A DNA stretch of 64,000 bases from Dolomedes plantarius (lineage: Eukaryota > Arthropoda > Arachnida > Araneae > Dolomedidae). The translations under genes were made by a program, and so were the position numbers. The stretch spans positions 1,061,768 through 1,125,767 of the forward strand of contig OU015494.1 of assembly GCA_907164885.2 (NCBI GenBank), in the 5' to 3' direction. Of the stretch, positions 47,645 to 58,915 are shown one piece after another. Within the stretch, counting starts at the first letter, position 1. Each line of letters starts with the position of its first letter. The notes under the pieces were generated by a model. That model did no database searches. It worked only from the letters and a program-made list of their open reading frames with translations, and was not told the origin of the DNA.

Positions 47645-48084
47645 AAGAAAAAATATTTCGCCCATTCGTGGAGGGTTGTAGTCCAGTCAATTTGTGCTCA
47701 AAAGGGGCCCTCGGGGGAAAATTTTGGGGTAGTTTTGATTTCTTCTATTTTATATGTTTTTTGGGGTGCTGAATCCGAATCTGAGGTTTGTTAACAAAAT
47801 TTCGTGACGCAACATTGAAAAAAATGCAAAAGAAGGTGAAAATTTTTATTTTTTGGCGGTTTTTTGCTTATAACTCGGAAACTATCAACTTTTCGTATAT
47901 AACCTTATTTATCAAAATTAAAGTACATAAAATTTCCTACAAATTTTACTATTTAGGTTTTTTTCTCCGACGGACCGTTTGGGCTCAAGCGCTATTTGAA
48001 AATTGGCGTATTTCGGCTGGCTCCGCAAAAACCCACTTTTTACACTCCAAAACTTATCATTAAAGGCTGTCATTTAATTCCTCC
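47645..48084 (+). repeat. Left arm of a ~440 bp inverted repeat
   Basis: Matches the reverse complement of 50312-50742, e.g. TAGTCCAGTCAA, GTTAACAAAATTTCGTGACG and CACTCCAAAA. Identity is high across the arm, lower at the outer end where a G-rich tract lies. Confidence 0.92.
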
Positions 48085-48301
48085 TTCCAATACAATGTAG
48101 GATTTTCAAAATCACATTGTATTTAAATTCTGTGCAAATATAATTCCGTCTTGTACGTCTTTTCATGTTATTTATTCTCGGCGAGCCTCACCAAATGATT
48201 TTATAACTGCCCCGTTTGGTTTAAAAGCCCTCTTTTCTTCCATTCGATTCCTTCACAGACGATTCAAGGCCAACTACGTCACCGTGTACATGCGTACCCA
48301 A

Positions 48302-48335
48302 TCAACACCCCCTATATCCGATATAGGGGTGTTGA
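48302..48335. promoter_or_regulatory. 34-bp near-perfect palindrome upstream of the unit's ORF
   Basis: TCAACACCCCCTATATC pairs with GATATAGGGGTGTTGA around a one-base centre, with one unpaired C. It lies about 125 bp upstream of a TCAGT initiator-like word (48459) and 185 bp upstream of the ATG. A binding site for a dimeric protein or a hairpin is possible; function is unknown. Confidence 0.6.
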
Positions 48336-48518
48336 CCCAGTCTCAAGTCCCTTCATATTGTTCACGAGGTTTCCTCCCCTCCCCCTCCAAAAAAAAAACC
48401 AAAAAATAAAAACACCGGCCATCCGATCCCTACCAGTGGCAGTGCGAATGAAAGTAGTTCAGTGTTAGAATCCAACGACAACACGATTCAAAAGTTATAT
48501 TTATGCGTAGTGTTAAAA

Positions 48519-49856
48519 ATGGCTTCAAATGTGTGTTTTATTTGTGATGAAGTGCTGGATAATAACGTAGAGAAGGTAATAACGGTGCGGCAAAGAGGTT
48601 TGAAAACGTTTATCGAGTCAAGCAAAAAGAGGAAGGATGGTCAGCATGTTCAGCTACGTGAAAAATCTGCAGTTGATGTTCATGAGCGATGTCGTACAAA
48701 CTACATTAATAAAAGAATGATTGCAGCTCATTTGAAGAAGGCGGAACAGGGTAGAGAGCAAGTCAAAAGACGTTCTACTGAAGCGCATTTCAATTTCAAA
48801 ACTCATTGTTTTATGTGTGGCCTCGTCATAACACCTGACTTTATAGAACAACAAAGAAAAAAGAAAAAAAATCGTAATATTGTGTATCAGGTTCGAATTT
48901 TGAAAGTCAAGGAAACTATCATAAAAAGGGCAGAAGAACGTGGTGATGAGTATGGACAAGCCATAATCAAACATCTTTTGCCTGTCTCAGACATGGTGGT
49001 TTCTGATTGTCAGTATCATAGTTTATGCATGAGAAAATTGTACAAAAATTCAAGAGAAGAGAAAAAGGGGTCCATTCGCCAATCATGTTGAAGCAGCAAT
49101 GGAATATGTCTACACTTATCTTGAGAATAGTGATGGAGAATGTCAGTTTACGCTAGACGAGTTGGTGGACCAAATCAAGGGTGATTATCGTCCTGACATA
49201 AAGACAGTTAAAGCTCATCTACTCAAAAAATATGGAAGCTATATAATAATGACCTTTTCTCCAAACAAGAAGCTGGTAGTGTGTTTCAAAAACACAGGGT
49301 ATAAAAGTTTAAATGATGCTTGGTACCAGCAGGCGTTAAAAATGAACAAGAGGAAAGACTCCGGATTATTAAAACGGCTGCTGCAATTGTTGTTGAGGAT
49401 ATCCGGAGCCAGGTTTATGAGACCGCACAGTACCCCTCACCTGATAAATTTTTGGAAGGAAATGAGGAACTCATTCCTGAAAGTCTCCGTACATTTATGG
49501 AAACAGTTGTACTAAACAAAAAACGTGGGGACCATGATATGGGGAAGAAGAACACAGCACTGGCTCATAGTCTTGTAGCAGCAGTGAGGCCCAGATCATT
49601 CATTTCACCAGTCCTCGTAGGGTTGGCAGTGTTTCTGTACAAGAAGTACGGCTCAAGGAAATTAGTCGATGTGGTTTCCTCATTGGGATTTTGTTTGACT
49701 TACACAGAGGCTGTCCGCCTGGAAGCATCAGCTGTCAGCAGCGATCCGCTGAAAGTTAACCAGCCATGCTTTTCACAGCAGGTGTACGATAATGCTGATT
49801 TTAATGTACATACAATCGACGGATACAGCACCTTTCACGTCATGGGTACAGACTGA
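48519..49856 (+). pseudogene. Cys/His-rich protein of unnamed, transposon-like family (frameshifted)
   Basis: The ATG at 48519 (AAAATGG context) gives MASNVCFICDEVL. Three Cys/His clusters follow: 'CFICDEVL...VHERCRTNY' (residues ~6-60), 'HCFMCGLVITPD' (~100) and 'DCQYHSLCMRKLY' (~165), likely zinc-binding. An extra base in a G run near 49070 shifts the frame; the next frame (49099-49320) reads 'VYTYLENSDGECQFTLDELVD'. A second shift near 49320 leads to 'AAAIVVEDIRSQVYETAQYPSPDKFLEG', 'NKKRGDHDMG' and 'YDNADFNVHTIDGYSTFHVMG'. The DN.DFN..T.DG..TFH.MG motif recurs, as I recall, in uncharacterised animal proteins associated with repeats. I do not recognise a catalytic triad and give no function. 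Confidence 0.6.
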
Positions 49857-50097
49857 AGAACAGACTGAACAAATACGCTTACATGATGCGGAAGGTATGT
49901 CTAATCCCACAATCTATTTCGTAATCACTCATCTCTCCTTAAGATATGATCACAAGTTGTTGTTTTCTCACCACCTCTTTCATTTTCCAGATGAACAAGC
50001 CCCGACTCTGACGACAGAACAACCCGAACCTGTGCCAGGACTCGCCGCCTTCGAAGAACCTCAGCCAGGACCCTCTAAACGACAACGGCTCATATAA
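49857..50097 (+). pseudogene. Possible 3' exon of the unit's gene after a GT-AG intron
   Basis: The frame that ends ...IRLHDAEG meets a donor GTATGT at about 49894. An acceptor TTTTCCAG ends near 49990 and keeps the frame: '...DEQAPTLTTEQPEPVPG' to '...GPSKRQRLI' and a stop at 50095-50097. The tail is Pro/Glu-rich and basic at its very end (KRQR, possibly nuclear). The intron of ~98 bp shows the gene is a eukaryotic one. Linking it to the part before 49856 requires another frame change. Confidence 0.5.
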
Positions 50098-50311
50098 TAA
50101 TGTAATATATGATCATATGTATTGTAATACAATGTAATAAAATGTAATAATTTTTCAAGATTTTTCTTTGGAATTTCAACTTTTTTGTAACAATTACAAC
50201 TAATTTGTACAATTTCGGACTTCTTTAAATAACTTGAACATTATTTTATTTTTGAAAAAATTACCTGTACCTCTACATATATGATCTAAATAAGGTATGT
50301 GCAGAGAACTG

Positions 50312-50742
50312 GGAGGAATTCACTAATTGACAGCCATTAATAATAAATTAGAATTTTGGAGTGGAAAAAGTGGGTTTTTGTGGAGACAGCCGAAATACGC
50401 CAATTTTCAAATAGCGCTTGAGCCCAAACGATCCGTCGGAGAAAAAAACCTAAATAGTGAAATTTGTAGGAAATTTTATGTACTTTAATTTTGATAAATG
50501 GGGTTATATACGAAAAGTTGATAGTTTCCGAGTTCTAAGCAAAAAACCGCGAAAAAATGGAAATTTTTACCTTTTTTTGCATTTTCTTCAATGTTGCGTC
50601 ACGAAATTTTGTTAACAAACCTCAGATTCGGATTCAGCACCCCAAAAAACATATAAAATTGAAGAAATCAAAACTACCCCAAAATTTTCCTCCGAAAAAC
50701 ACAATTTGACTGGACTATTGGGCCGAACGAAATTTCTCGCCG
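50312..50742 (-). repeat. Right arm of the ~440 bp inverted repeat
   Basis: Reverse complement of 47645-48084. Its outer end carries an 18-19 base G run (50743-50759). Confidence 0.92.
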
Positions 50743-50766
50743 GGGGGGGGGGGGGGGGAGAATTTT

Positions 50767-50965
50767 TCTACGGTCGATGCTCTTCGTGTTTTTATCTTAC
50801 AAAGAAAATATGTACATCATCTGGAAGATGAAAGCTTTCTCATTCATATAAACCTCATTTCAAGTCTCTATCTTAAACTTTCGATTTTTAATTGAATTTT
50901 AAAGAACGATATTTCAACACAAATTTTTTGTGGTTCTTTCAACACGGTACTCTAGGCGTTGGAAT
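50767..50965 (+). repeat. Right direct repeat of the 47-51 kb unit
   Basis: Same orientation as 47404-47600, which is unexpected beside inverted arms. It ends near GGTACTCTAGG. Confidence 0.88.
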
Positions 50966-50969
50966 CAAT

Positions 50970-51879
50970 CATTCATAAGAAATGCGCATGCGCAAAAGGA
51001 AACGTTTTATTTACTTTTGCCGGTGTTCACTTTTTCTGTATTCTGTCAACTTTTGTTTAATTTAGTTACTTTTTTGCATATTCTTTCTTTTTATGCTTCT
51101 GTCTGAAACTCTGGAATATTTTTTATTATCATTCTAATACTTCGACACTTAGCAATGTTTACCAGGGGTGTTTTAAAACAACTGTTAATTATATTTGTGT
51201 TTAGCTTTGAGAAAAAATAATTTTGTAAAGGTTTTTTTGGTCTTTTATGCTAAAATAGCACTTATAAATAAAAAAATAGAAGCAAAAACTTACCTGTAAA
51301 TAGCATACCTTTTTTATAAATTGATCAATTTGAAGTAATTTTTAATGAAATTTAGCTAAAACACCTATCATTCTGCACAAAATCTTAAAGCTAATATTTT
51401 AAACTAATTTTTTTGATTGTGGAAATTTTTGATGTTAAAACATGTTAACAATGTATTAAATATGCATTATTTTGTACGTCAAATATAGTTGCACATTAAT
51501 TTTATAGAAATTTGTGGTATGACTTTCTTAAGTAGCATGATTTATTTTTTCTCGATGATATCTTTTTCTTAATTGTCATATTTTGAGAACATAACTTTTT
51601 TAAATTAAAAAAAACACAAATAACAGTTTAGGTTAACAAGAATTATTGTCAAGAATTATATTTCACATGATTGGACAAGCCACAGGTCAAGAAGTGTTGA
51701 AATTAATGGAGGTAAGGTTAATTTTTTTTACATGCAGTAATTTTTTCATGTCCTGATTCATAAATTAGAATCGATAGCTGATTTATACCTCATTTATATT
51801 TTTAGAATTTAACTTCTTACTTCTGTTTTAACTTGTACTTCTGTTTTAACTTGTACTTCTTAATACTTCTGTTTTAATA
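50970..51879. other. No gene seen
   Basis: AT-rich. 51820-51880 holds three diverged copies of an 18-mer (ACTTCTGTTTTAACTTGT). Confidence 0.5.
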
Positions 51880-52698
51880 TGTATGGAGAAGAAAAAATGA
51901 GGAACTTAATCCCAAGAACTTAGTAGGAACAGTTAAGCAGGGCGGTGGAGGTGTCCTTGTGTGGGGGTACATGTCAGAATCAGGACTAGGTAATTTGGCA
52001 TTTATTGATGGCATAATGAATCATGCTGTTTTTATAAATATTTTAAGAGACAATTTAAAATTATCAGCTCAAAATTTGGGTATTGGAAACAACTTTGTTT
52101 TTTTTATCAAGATAACGATCCTAAGCACACGGCTCTCAACGTTCGCCTCTGGTGTCTCAGATAAAAAAGAATGGTGGTGTTTTCAAAAATTGTCCACAAG
52201 TTTTGAAAACACCACCTCAATTGCCAGATTTAAACCGAATAGAACATATTTGTAGAGAACTGGAGGTTCAAGTACGAAAACATGACATTTTTAGGAAAAG
52301 CGAACTAAAAACAATTATGATGGAAGAATGGATGAACATTGATTCAGAAATTACAAAAGAACTATTGCAATCTATTCCCAGATGTTTAAATGCTGTTGTG
52401 GATGCTAAAGGATATCCTACTAAATTTTAATTTAACGAAAAATTAGAATATTTACTAATATGTGGAGATATTTTACAAGAGTACGATGACTTTTGTGAGA
52501 TAAAGTTTTTGCTACTTTTTGATTATTGGTTTCTTAAAAATAAAGTTTTACTATGTTTTTAAAATATTTCATGTAGTTTTGTTAAAAATAGATTATAGAT
52601 ATTATTACTAAATACCCATTGTGAAATATTCATTTTAATTAATGGATAGACCCCTATTTCACTGAAAATCGTAAGTGTACGAACACTTTTGGGAGCCA

Positions 52699-52701
<3 letters not shown>
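51880..52701 (+). mobile_element. Tc1-like family B, copy 2, 5'-truncated
   Basis: Matches 29795-30585 closely and ends CTTTTGGGAGCCACTG, then (TA)n at 52702-52752. The left half, including the helix-turn-helix region and left terminal repeat, is missing. It carries ~15 extra bases near 52160 relative to copy 1. Confidence 0.9.
51900..52430 (+). pseudogene. Tc1-like transposase C-terminal half (family B)
   Basis: Reads 'VGGGVLVWGYMSESGLGNLAFIDG'-type residues in one frame, then frame changes, then 'LPDLNRIEHICRELEVQVRKHD' (Glu region; PIE is RIE here) to a TAA at 52428-52430. It lacks the first catalytic Asp and the DNA-binding domain. Confidence 0.85.
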
Positions 52702-52755
<54 letters not shown>

Positions 52756-52839
52756 GAAAATATGTAATGAAAACGAAGTAAGCGATGAACATCAGGAAGG
52801 CAAACTCGTAGCATTTCAGATAGTCATGGGGAACCAACA

Positions 52840-53397
52840 CAAAGCGAGTCCGGTCGAGGAAAACAGGAATCCATTCGATCATAATACAGTCTTTATTTCA
52901 GAAGCATTTTCTTGACTGGCGGAACAGTTACATTTTTAAAATACTTGGGCTACAAATAATTCTCTGACAATGCAGTTTCACAATTATTTATTCCAGAACC
53001 TGCCGGATCATCGCATGAAAAAGGGACGTAGCGCGCTAATACTACATCTTCACAGGATGACGGGAGACACACAAAGAGCGACGGAGAACTCTGTTTGCGT
53101 ATGAAGTGCGGACGCGTTAAAACTTTTAATTGGCTAGTTGAAAACATCTGATCTCGCACGTCATATTAGGTGATTCGCATCGGGCGATCTCTCAAATTTT
53201 CTGGAACATTACGTCACACTGCTTTTAAAAACAACTTTAGCTTTTACACGTGTATTAGGGGAACATGTAATCTGTTAATTGGTTATCTTTAGATCAGAAT
53301 TTTGATTAGGAGGCGATACTTTATTGAGATAAAATGGAAGAATTTCGAATAGGTGTTTAATTAATGAAAGTGAAATGTTATTGTATAAATTTTATCC
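52840..53397 (-). repeat. Presumed 3' LTR of gypsy copy 1
   Basis: 52840-53285 matches 57447-57885 in the same orientation at high identity. A purine tract on the minus strand (CCGGAGGGGGATA, near 53395-53407) lies just beyond the right edge. This suggests the LTR runs from about 53397 down to about 52840, its first ~110 bases being missing in the other copy. Confidence 0.55.
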
Positions 53398-54764
53398 CCC
53401 TCCGGAAAAAACTTGCGAGAGGGGCCGGGCCCAGGTTCCCCATCGGGTGAGAACCGCGTACAAAAATGAAAAGCTAAATTTATGAATTTAAGTCTATAAT
53501 TTTGCCTAAGTACAATTTTGCGTGCCTGCACACTGTCCTGAGAATATTATCTAACAATTACAATTTACAATCTTAATTCAAAGCACATTACATAAACAGG
53601 TGCACTAGTTGTTAATAGTCCAATAATTTGACATATAACAAAAATAGACAACACATCAACATCTTATAAACAGTCCTTGTTAATCAATATACGTGAAGTT
53701 TCAAAATTTGTAACATGGAAAAAACTATAGAACATTTCAAAATATAAAATGATATGAAGATCTCCAATACAAAAGTACCTTAATACAATTAAGTTACAAA
53801 TTTAGAATAGTCATGATAATACTTCAATATTGAAAACAAAATTCAAATGGACACTTAAAATGGAATGTAAAATACAGTATATTGATATGGAGTATAATAT
53901 ATCACTATAATTGTTTAAAATAAGTACTTTAAAAGTGTTTGTGTGTGTTTGTGTGGCAAAGCTATAACCTTGCAAAGGTAGGTCATAGAAAAACAAAATT
54001 GGGTGCGTATAGGGCACGAACCTGAAACTCAAGGTTGGCAGGGGCTCAAAAGCAATTCAATTGTCCATCACTGAATCCAGAGAAAGGAAATGTTTAACAC
54101 CCAAGCCAAACCAAGAGGAAAAAGTAATCTGTTCGCTCACAAATTCCAATGGGTGGAAGACATGAGACAACAGAGTACCGAGGAAAAGGGAGGACAAGGA
54201 GTGGTCATACCACGGTATGAATTTAGTCATTGTATAATCTACGTATTTATTAAATTCAGCACCTTGAGTGACTGAAAAGTATAAGGGAGTATATAAGGTT
54301 TACAGGCAACTGGGATGACTTCCAAAAATTTAAGTAGAGGGGGTGATAGGACAGAGGCTTCAAGTAGGAGTAAGAAAGATGAAAGAATTAGATATGTCAC
54401 ATTCGGGTTGTTTAACTCTTGAGATCCTAAAAAATTCACACATAACAGTATTCTAACAGAAAGTTTAAACAAGATAGTTTTTTGTTATTATTATTTATTT
54501 ATTTATTTGGACAACACGCAAAGTTTAATCACCTAATGTGAAGTCAATTGATGTTAGACATCAAAGGAGCAATATTAAAAAGAAAGTGGATCTCTAAGTT
54601 TATGAGGATTGTCGTTATTCAGGTTATAATTTAAATTTGTCAGGTGGATTGTGAAATTTTAGCAAAGTTTTTCAACTCTGGGGATTTTATAACTTGTCTG
54701 AGTTGCATTTAAATACTATTGTTTAAATAGGAACATATCAATCAAAAGATCTGTCAAATTAAGA
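53398..54764 (-). other. 3' untranslated region of gypsy copy 1
   Basis: 54185-54275 matches the reverse complement of 62480-62570, downstream of the pol of the intact-order gypsy copy: GGGAGGACAA, GGAGTGG, TTTAGTCATT and a GTGACTGA-type word occur in the same order. This fixes the orientation of copy 1 as minus and identifies both elements as relatives. Confidence 0.6.
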
Positions 54765-55259
54765 TTATGTTTCATGGTGCATTTCGAAAAGGTCAGGGTG
54801 ATGATAGTATCTTAATTTAGAGTCAGGAACAATTTCAGTTGCTTGGCCATAATGGTAATTAGTTTTATCTATTTCATAATTTACATCAATATCATATTTA
54901 TCTTTTGAAAAAACGTGTTCATGCTTATGTAGCAGTGAACTTAGCATAGGATTCTCATTAATGACAGTCTGTGGTGTTTCAACTTGCTCCACAGAGGTCT
55001 TTGGAAACTCACTAAATTCAGAACTAACTGAGTTACATATTCGTTTGGGTTTGTCGTAGGTGGTTTTGCTTTCAGGGTTTACATAATTATTAGGAATTTC
55101 ATTATAATTTGGTTGAGGGTATGTCGCTGTGGGGAACGGGTTCTGACTTAAATCGGTTTCATTAGTTTGATTTATGTGAAGCGACACTCTGCATCTAGGT
55201 AATTTCCTCTGTAATTTAAGCCTCTTATGCAGTTGGCGTACTTCACATTTATCAGTCAC
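54765..55259 (-). pseudogene. gypsy pol remnant: linker fused to pol C-terminus, polymerase deleted
   Basis: The open frame starts in the linker after protease and reads 'MLSSLLHKHEHVFSKDKYDI', the start of the RT region in the other copy ('LLHKNNRLFLTNKYDI'). It then jumps directly to 'VNYEIDKTNYHYGQATEIV' and 'LRYYHHP', equivalent to the extreme C-terminus of pol (62030-62115 in copy 2: 'VNYEIDKPNF...LRYYNAP'). Reverse transcriptase, RNase H and integrase, about 750 codons, are missing with no loss of frame. Confidence 0.85.
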
Positions 55260-55560
55260 TGTTCAATTTGAAACGTCCACATTCACGTAATCCTAGGATA
55301 ATATATGGTCAGTTAGCGTCCAAAACATAAAAATCTATAGTACTAGTCACATTTCCTAGTCTTAATTCTACTTTACAATTATTTTTTAATTGTATCGTCC
55401 TATCGGTTTGTCTGACATTAATTGGGAAATTAGTCTTAATAGGTGAAAAATACTGTGTCACAAAATGTCGTGGTATTAGGGAAAGAGAGGATCCTGTATC
55501 TAAAACACATGTAATGAAATTTCAGTTTGTCTTATTATCCTTGTTTTGGATGTACGGTCT
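55240..55560 (-). pseudogene. gypsy aspartic protease remnant
   Basis: The minus strand reads 'CVLDTGSSLSLIPRHFV', with the classic DTG active site (near 55495), then 'INVRQTDRTIQL', 'FYVLDAN', a TGA and 'YIILGLRECG'. The order equals that of 58928-59296 in copy 2. One in-frame stop (near 55300) breaks it. Confidence 0.85.
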
Positions 55561-56681
55561 GGCTTTGTTTATACCAGCAATTGCTTAATTAAGGATCATC
55601 AATTATTCAAAAATACCAAAATATTCATTGTGAGAAAAAGAACATCGAAATATTTCAAAAAATGCACTATATAACTTTCTGGTTCTTGTGAAAATTTGTT
55701 TTATGTCTAATCAAACTTTTCATCTGAGTTTATAGTAGAAATTCTCAGTCCTTATTAATAAACAAAGTCCAAATCTTTCCAAGAAATAGTACCACAATAA
55801 TACAAAATAAAAATGAAAACATTAAATCACTAAAAAGAACACTACACATTACTTTTTATCTGTGCACAAAACAAAATGACATACTAAATCACTAAAATAT
55901 AATCGTTCTGAATTTTAGTATCTTCTTCAATTACTAACATCTCAAAATCTCGTAATCAACATTAAAAAAAAAACAATAATAAACGGAAAATGTTAAAAAT
56001 CCCTTAATGGAACTAAAAATCCACAATAAATGAGATTATTAAAATATATGAGAAAAAGTAAATTAGATCTTAAAAAGTATGGAATGAAATTATCAACACA
56101 TGTGTTTGTTATCAGCATTCAACTTTCTTTACAATATTCAAAACAACTTCCTTTCTCATTATTTATTATTCATGTACTTTTCATTATCTTTTCTGTAATC
56201 AACTTAATAACTCTGAACCATACATGAAGAAAACATGTTAAAATTACTCATGTCTTGTTCAAAACTTTAACTCATTCTTTAATTGATAAAATATGTTAAT
56301 TTACTCATATTTATTCAACTTTACTAACACAATTCTACCATTACCAAATATAAAACATATAATCCTTCACTTTATAACAATGGGAAAAAATAATACTAAA
56401 ATTTTCCATACCTTATTTTTTTTTAAATCAGACAATATCAATAAAATTTTATTCGATACACTTAACACCCTCATAATAAAGTTTGTCAAAACGTAAATCA
56501 AAATAAAACAGTTCATAAATTCAAAATATAAAAACACAAGAATCAAATACAAAAGCTAAAAGGCTGTCACCAGCTCTGAAGAATATGCAGGAATCATAGA
56601 CCTATCTCAGTTACAAAAGTTAATCATAAATTTTAGCTTACCTTTAGAAGTATTAAATTACATAATTTAGTGAATTTTATT

Positions 56682-57231
56682 TTAATCACCGTTTAATATT
56701 TTTTTCACCATTGGACTTAATGATAACACAAATTCTACCACATTCTTCTGTTTTTCCCGGTCCCAAGCGCATTTCTGTGCCAAGTCTGTTCTTAAAGTTT
56801 GATGAATTTTGTCCCGAAACAGTACTGGAACATTGTACACTGATTTGACCGAATCAACTTCACCAAGAACAGTCCAAGAAACTAGATGAAAGTTATTCAT
56901 AAGAGTGGAATAAAATACAGCCTTGTCTTCATTAGTGAATTTCCAGTCGAATATTACACACAATATTTCGTTTATAGTGTCCAACAGATTGTTTTTAGAG
57001 ATTTCGGGAATAGGAAAATTACCCATTTTCGATTTCATAATAGTCCGATTTTGTAGACACTAGTCTGATATTGTTAGGTTTAATCCTCCGGTAGCGCATG
57101 GGAGGTATTGAATTAAGAGTAGTTCTTGAGAACAGAAGAATAAATGGTTTGAGTATGATGAATTGTAAATATTGTGTCACATAATGGACCTTGTCCTTCT
57201 CCATCATCACTCTGACTGCGGCTGACGGCAT
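56682..57231 (-). pseudogene. Unrecognised ORF pair in the gag position of gypsy copy 1
   Basis: Frames 57019-57231 and 56682-57038 overlap; reading across them gives a Leu/Phe-rich helical protein of about 180 residues ('ISKNNLLDTINEILCVIFDWKFTNEDKAVFYSTLMNNFHLVSW'). It does not resemble the gag of copy 2. It may be a diverged gag or captured cellular sequence. No zinc knuckle is visible. Confidence 0.4.
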
Positions 57232-57446
57232 CTATCGAAGTGTAACCGAGGCGTCAAATGAAAAAAAACACGTTTTTTATTTCTCCGCCACTCTGGCGAT
57301 CCATTGGAAACTTCCAATCGCATTGTTCGGAAATTGTACGCGGCTCATGAAACGAAGGCCTCGACGGGAAGGCATTTAGATGAGTTTCAGGTAGTCGCAT
57401 CAACGAATGGAGAGGAAAATCGTTATGCTTGATGAGACGGCAATCA

Positions 57447-57885
57447 CAGAAAGCGAGTCCGGCCGAGGAAAACAGGTATCCATTCGATCATAATACAGTC
57501 TTTTTTCCAGAAGCATTTTCTTGACTGGCGGAACAGTTACATTTTTAAAATACTTGGGCTACACACAGATCTCTGAAAATAAAGTCTCACAATTACTTCT
57601 TCCGGAACCTTCCGGATCATCGCATGACAAAGGTACGTAGCGCGCTAAAACTACATCCTCACAGGACGACGGCAGACACACAAAGAGCGACGGAGAACTC
57701 TGTCTGCGTAGGAAGTGCGGACGCGTTAAAACTTTTAATTGGCTAGTTGAAAACATCTAATCTTGCACGTCATATGAGGTGATTCGCATCGGGCGATCTC
57801 TCAAATTTTCTGGAACATTACGTCACACTGCTTTTAAAAATAACTTTAGCTTTTACACGTGTATTAGGGGAACATATAATCGGTT
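57447..57885 (-). repeat. Presumed 5' LTR of gypsy copy 1, truncated at its start
   Basis: Direct repeat of 52840-53285. The similarity ends at ...GGGGAACATATAATC (about 57885). Beyond that lie three TATA/CGGTTA-like words and then the second gypsy element, so the first ~110 bp were lost at the junction. Confidence 0.5.
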
Positions 57886-57962
57886 ATGAAGGGTTATATA
57901 CATATATCGGTTATATACGTATAATCGGTTCAGAATGCAAGGACCATTTTCAACTTGAAAAT

Positions 57963-58915
57963 TTGGAGAGAGAATTCAGGGATTTTATTCCTTTTGACCC
58001 AGAGGGGGGAATGAAACTACAAAAATGGCTTGCCTATATTGAGCAGAAATTTTCCCAAGCAAATGTTCCAGACGAACAAAAAATAGGATGTATTTCAAAA
58101 TTTCTCAAAGGGAAGGCTCTAACGATTTTCATAAACTCTTGTTTAGACATTCAGGATTGGACAGAATTAAAAGACACTTTGCAAGAATTATTCTTTGAGG
58201 CAGATAGCGTGGAATTCTCTGAATTTTCCAATTTGAAATTTGAATATAATGATGACTTAACCAAATATTTTCATAAAAAATTGATATAGGAAAGAGATTG
58301 GGGTTATCACAGAAGTTAATACTAGAAGGCCTAACACAAGGCCTAAATGCTCAAATGAGAATGACCATAGCTGCAAATCCTCCTCAAACCACAACAGAAT
58401 GGATAGTGTTGGCTAATAAGCTAATCAAAATAAATAATGAAGGAAACAAAGCTAATCAAGGGGATCGGGATAACTTTTTTAACACTAGATTTGAAAATAG
58501 GAACCAATTCCGACAGAATTACTACAACCAACCTCAAGTTAGGATGAATTATAGCCCACCTCATCAATTTAGACAAAATTACTCTTCCCAGCCTCAATTT
58601 AGACCTAATAATAATCAACAAACTCAGTTTAGACCTAATTATAGTCAGCAGCAACAATTCAGACAATGGCAACCCAGAGATCACAAGTTGAATAGAAATT
58701 TTGCACCCCATCCAAATAACCAAATTAATCACCACCAACAATATGCAGACTTACCATCTAGACCCTGTCGAAAATGTTCTAACTTTGGCATAAGTAATGC
58801 TTACCATTGGGAACAAACTTGCTCTATTAATGAGAGATTTGATAAGATGTCGGTGTCAGACAATAAACATCACTATGAGGAACCTGAATTTGAGAGAGAT
58901 CAGGCGCCAGAATGA
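57963..58915 (+). pseudogene. gypsy copy 2 Gag, split by a frameshift
   Basis: The first frame (57963-58289) opens with TTG rather than ATG and gives 'FRDFIPFDPEGGMKLQKWL' and a capsid-type helical region ('KIGCISKFLKGKALTIF'). The frame shifts at about 58290; the second part (58298-58915) continues the helical region. Gln/Asn/Arg-Tyr repeats (QFRQNY/QFRPNY, residues ~75-125) follow, then a Cys/His module 'CRKCSNFGISNAYHWEQTC'. The latter has the CX2C...HX4C spacing of a zinc knuckle but a longer middle. It ends at TGA 58913-58915, in frame with the protease. Confidence 0.8.

Noticed and set aside
52840..57885. Interpretation as a simple segmental duplication instead of LTRs
   Set aside because: The repeats sit in the correct places around a minus-strand gypsy interior with a polypurine tract at one side, so the LTR reading is better, though TG...CA ends were not defined.
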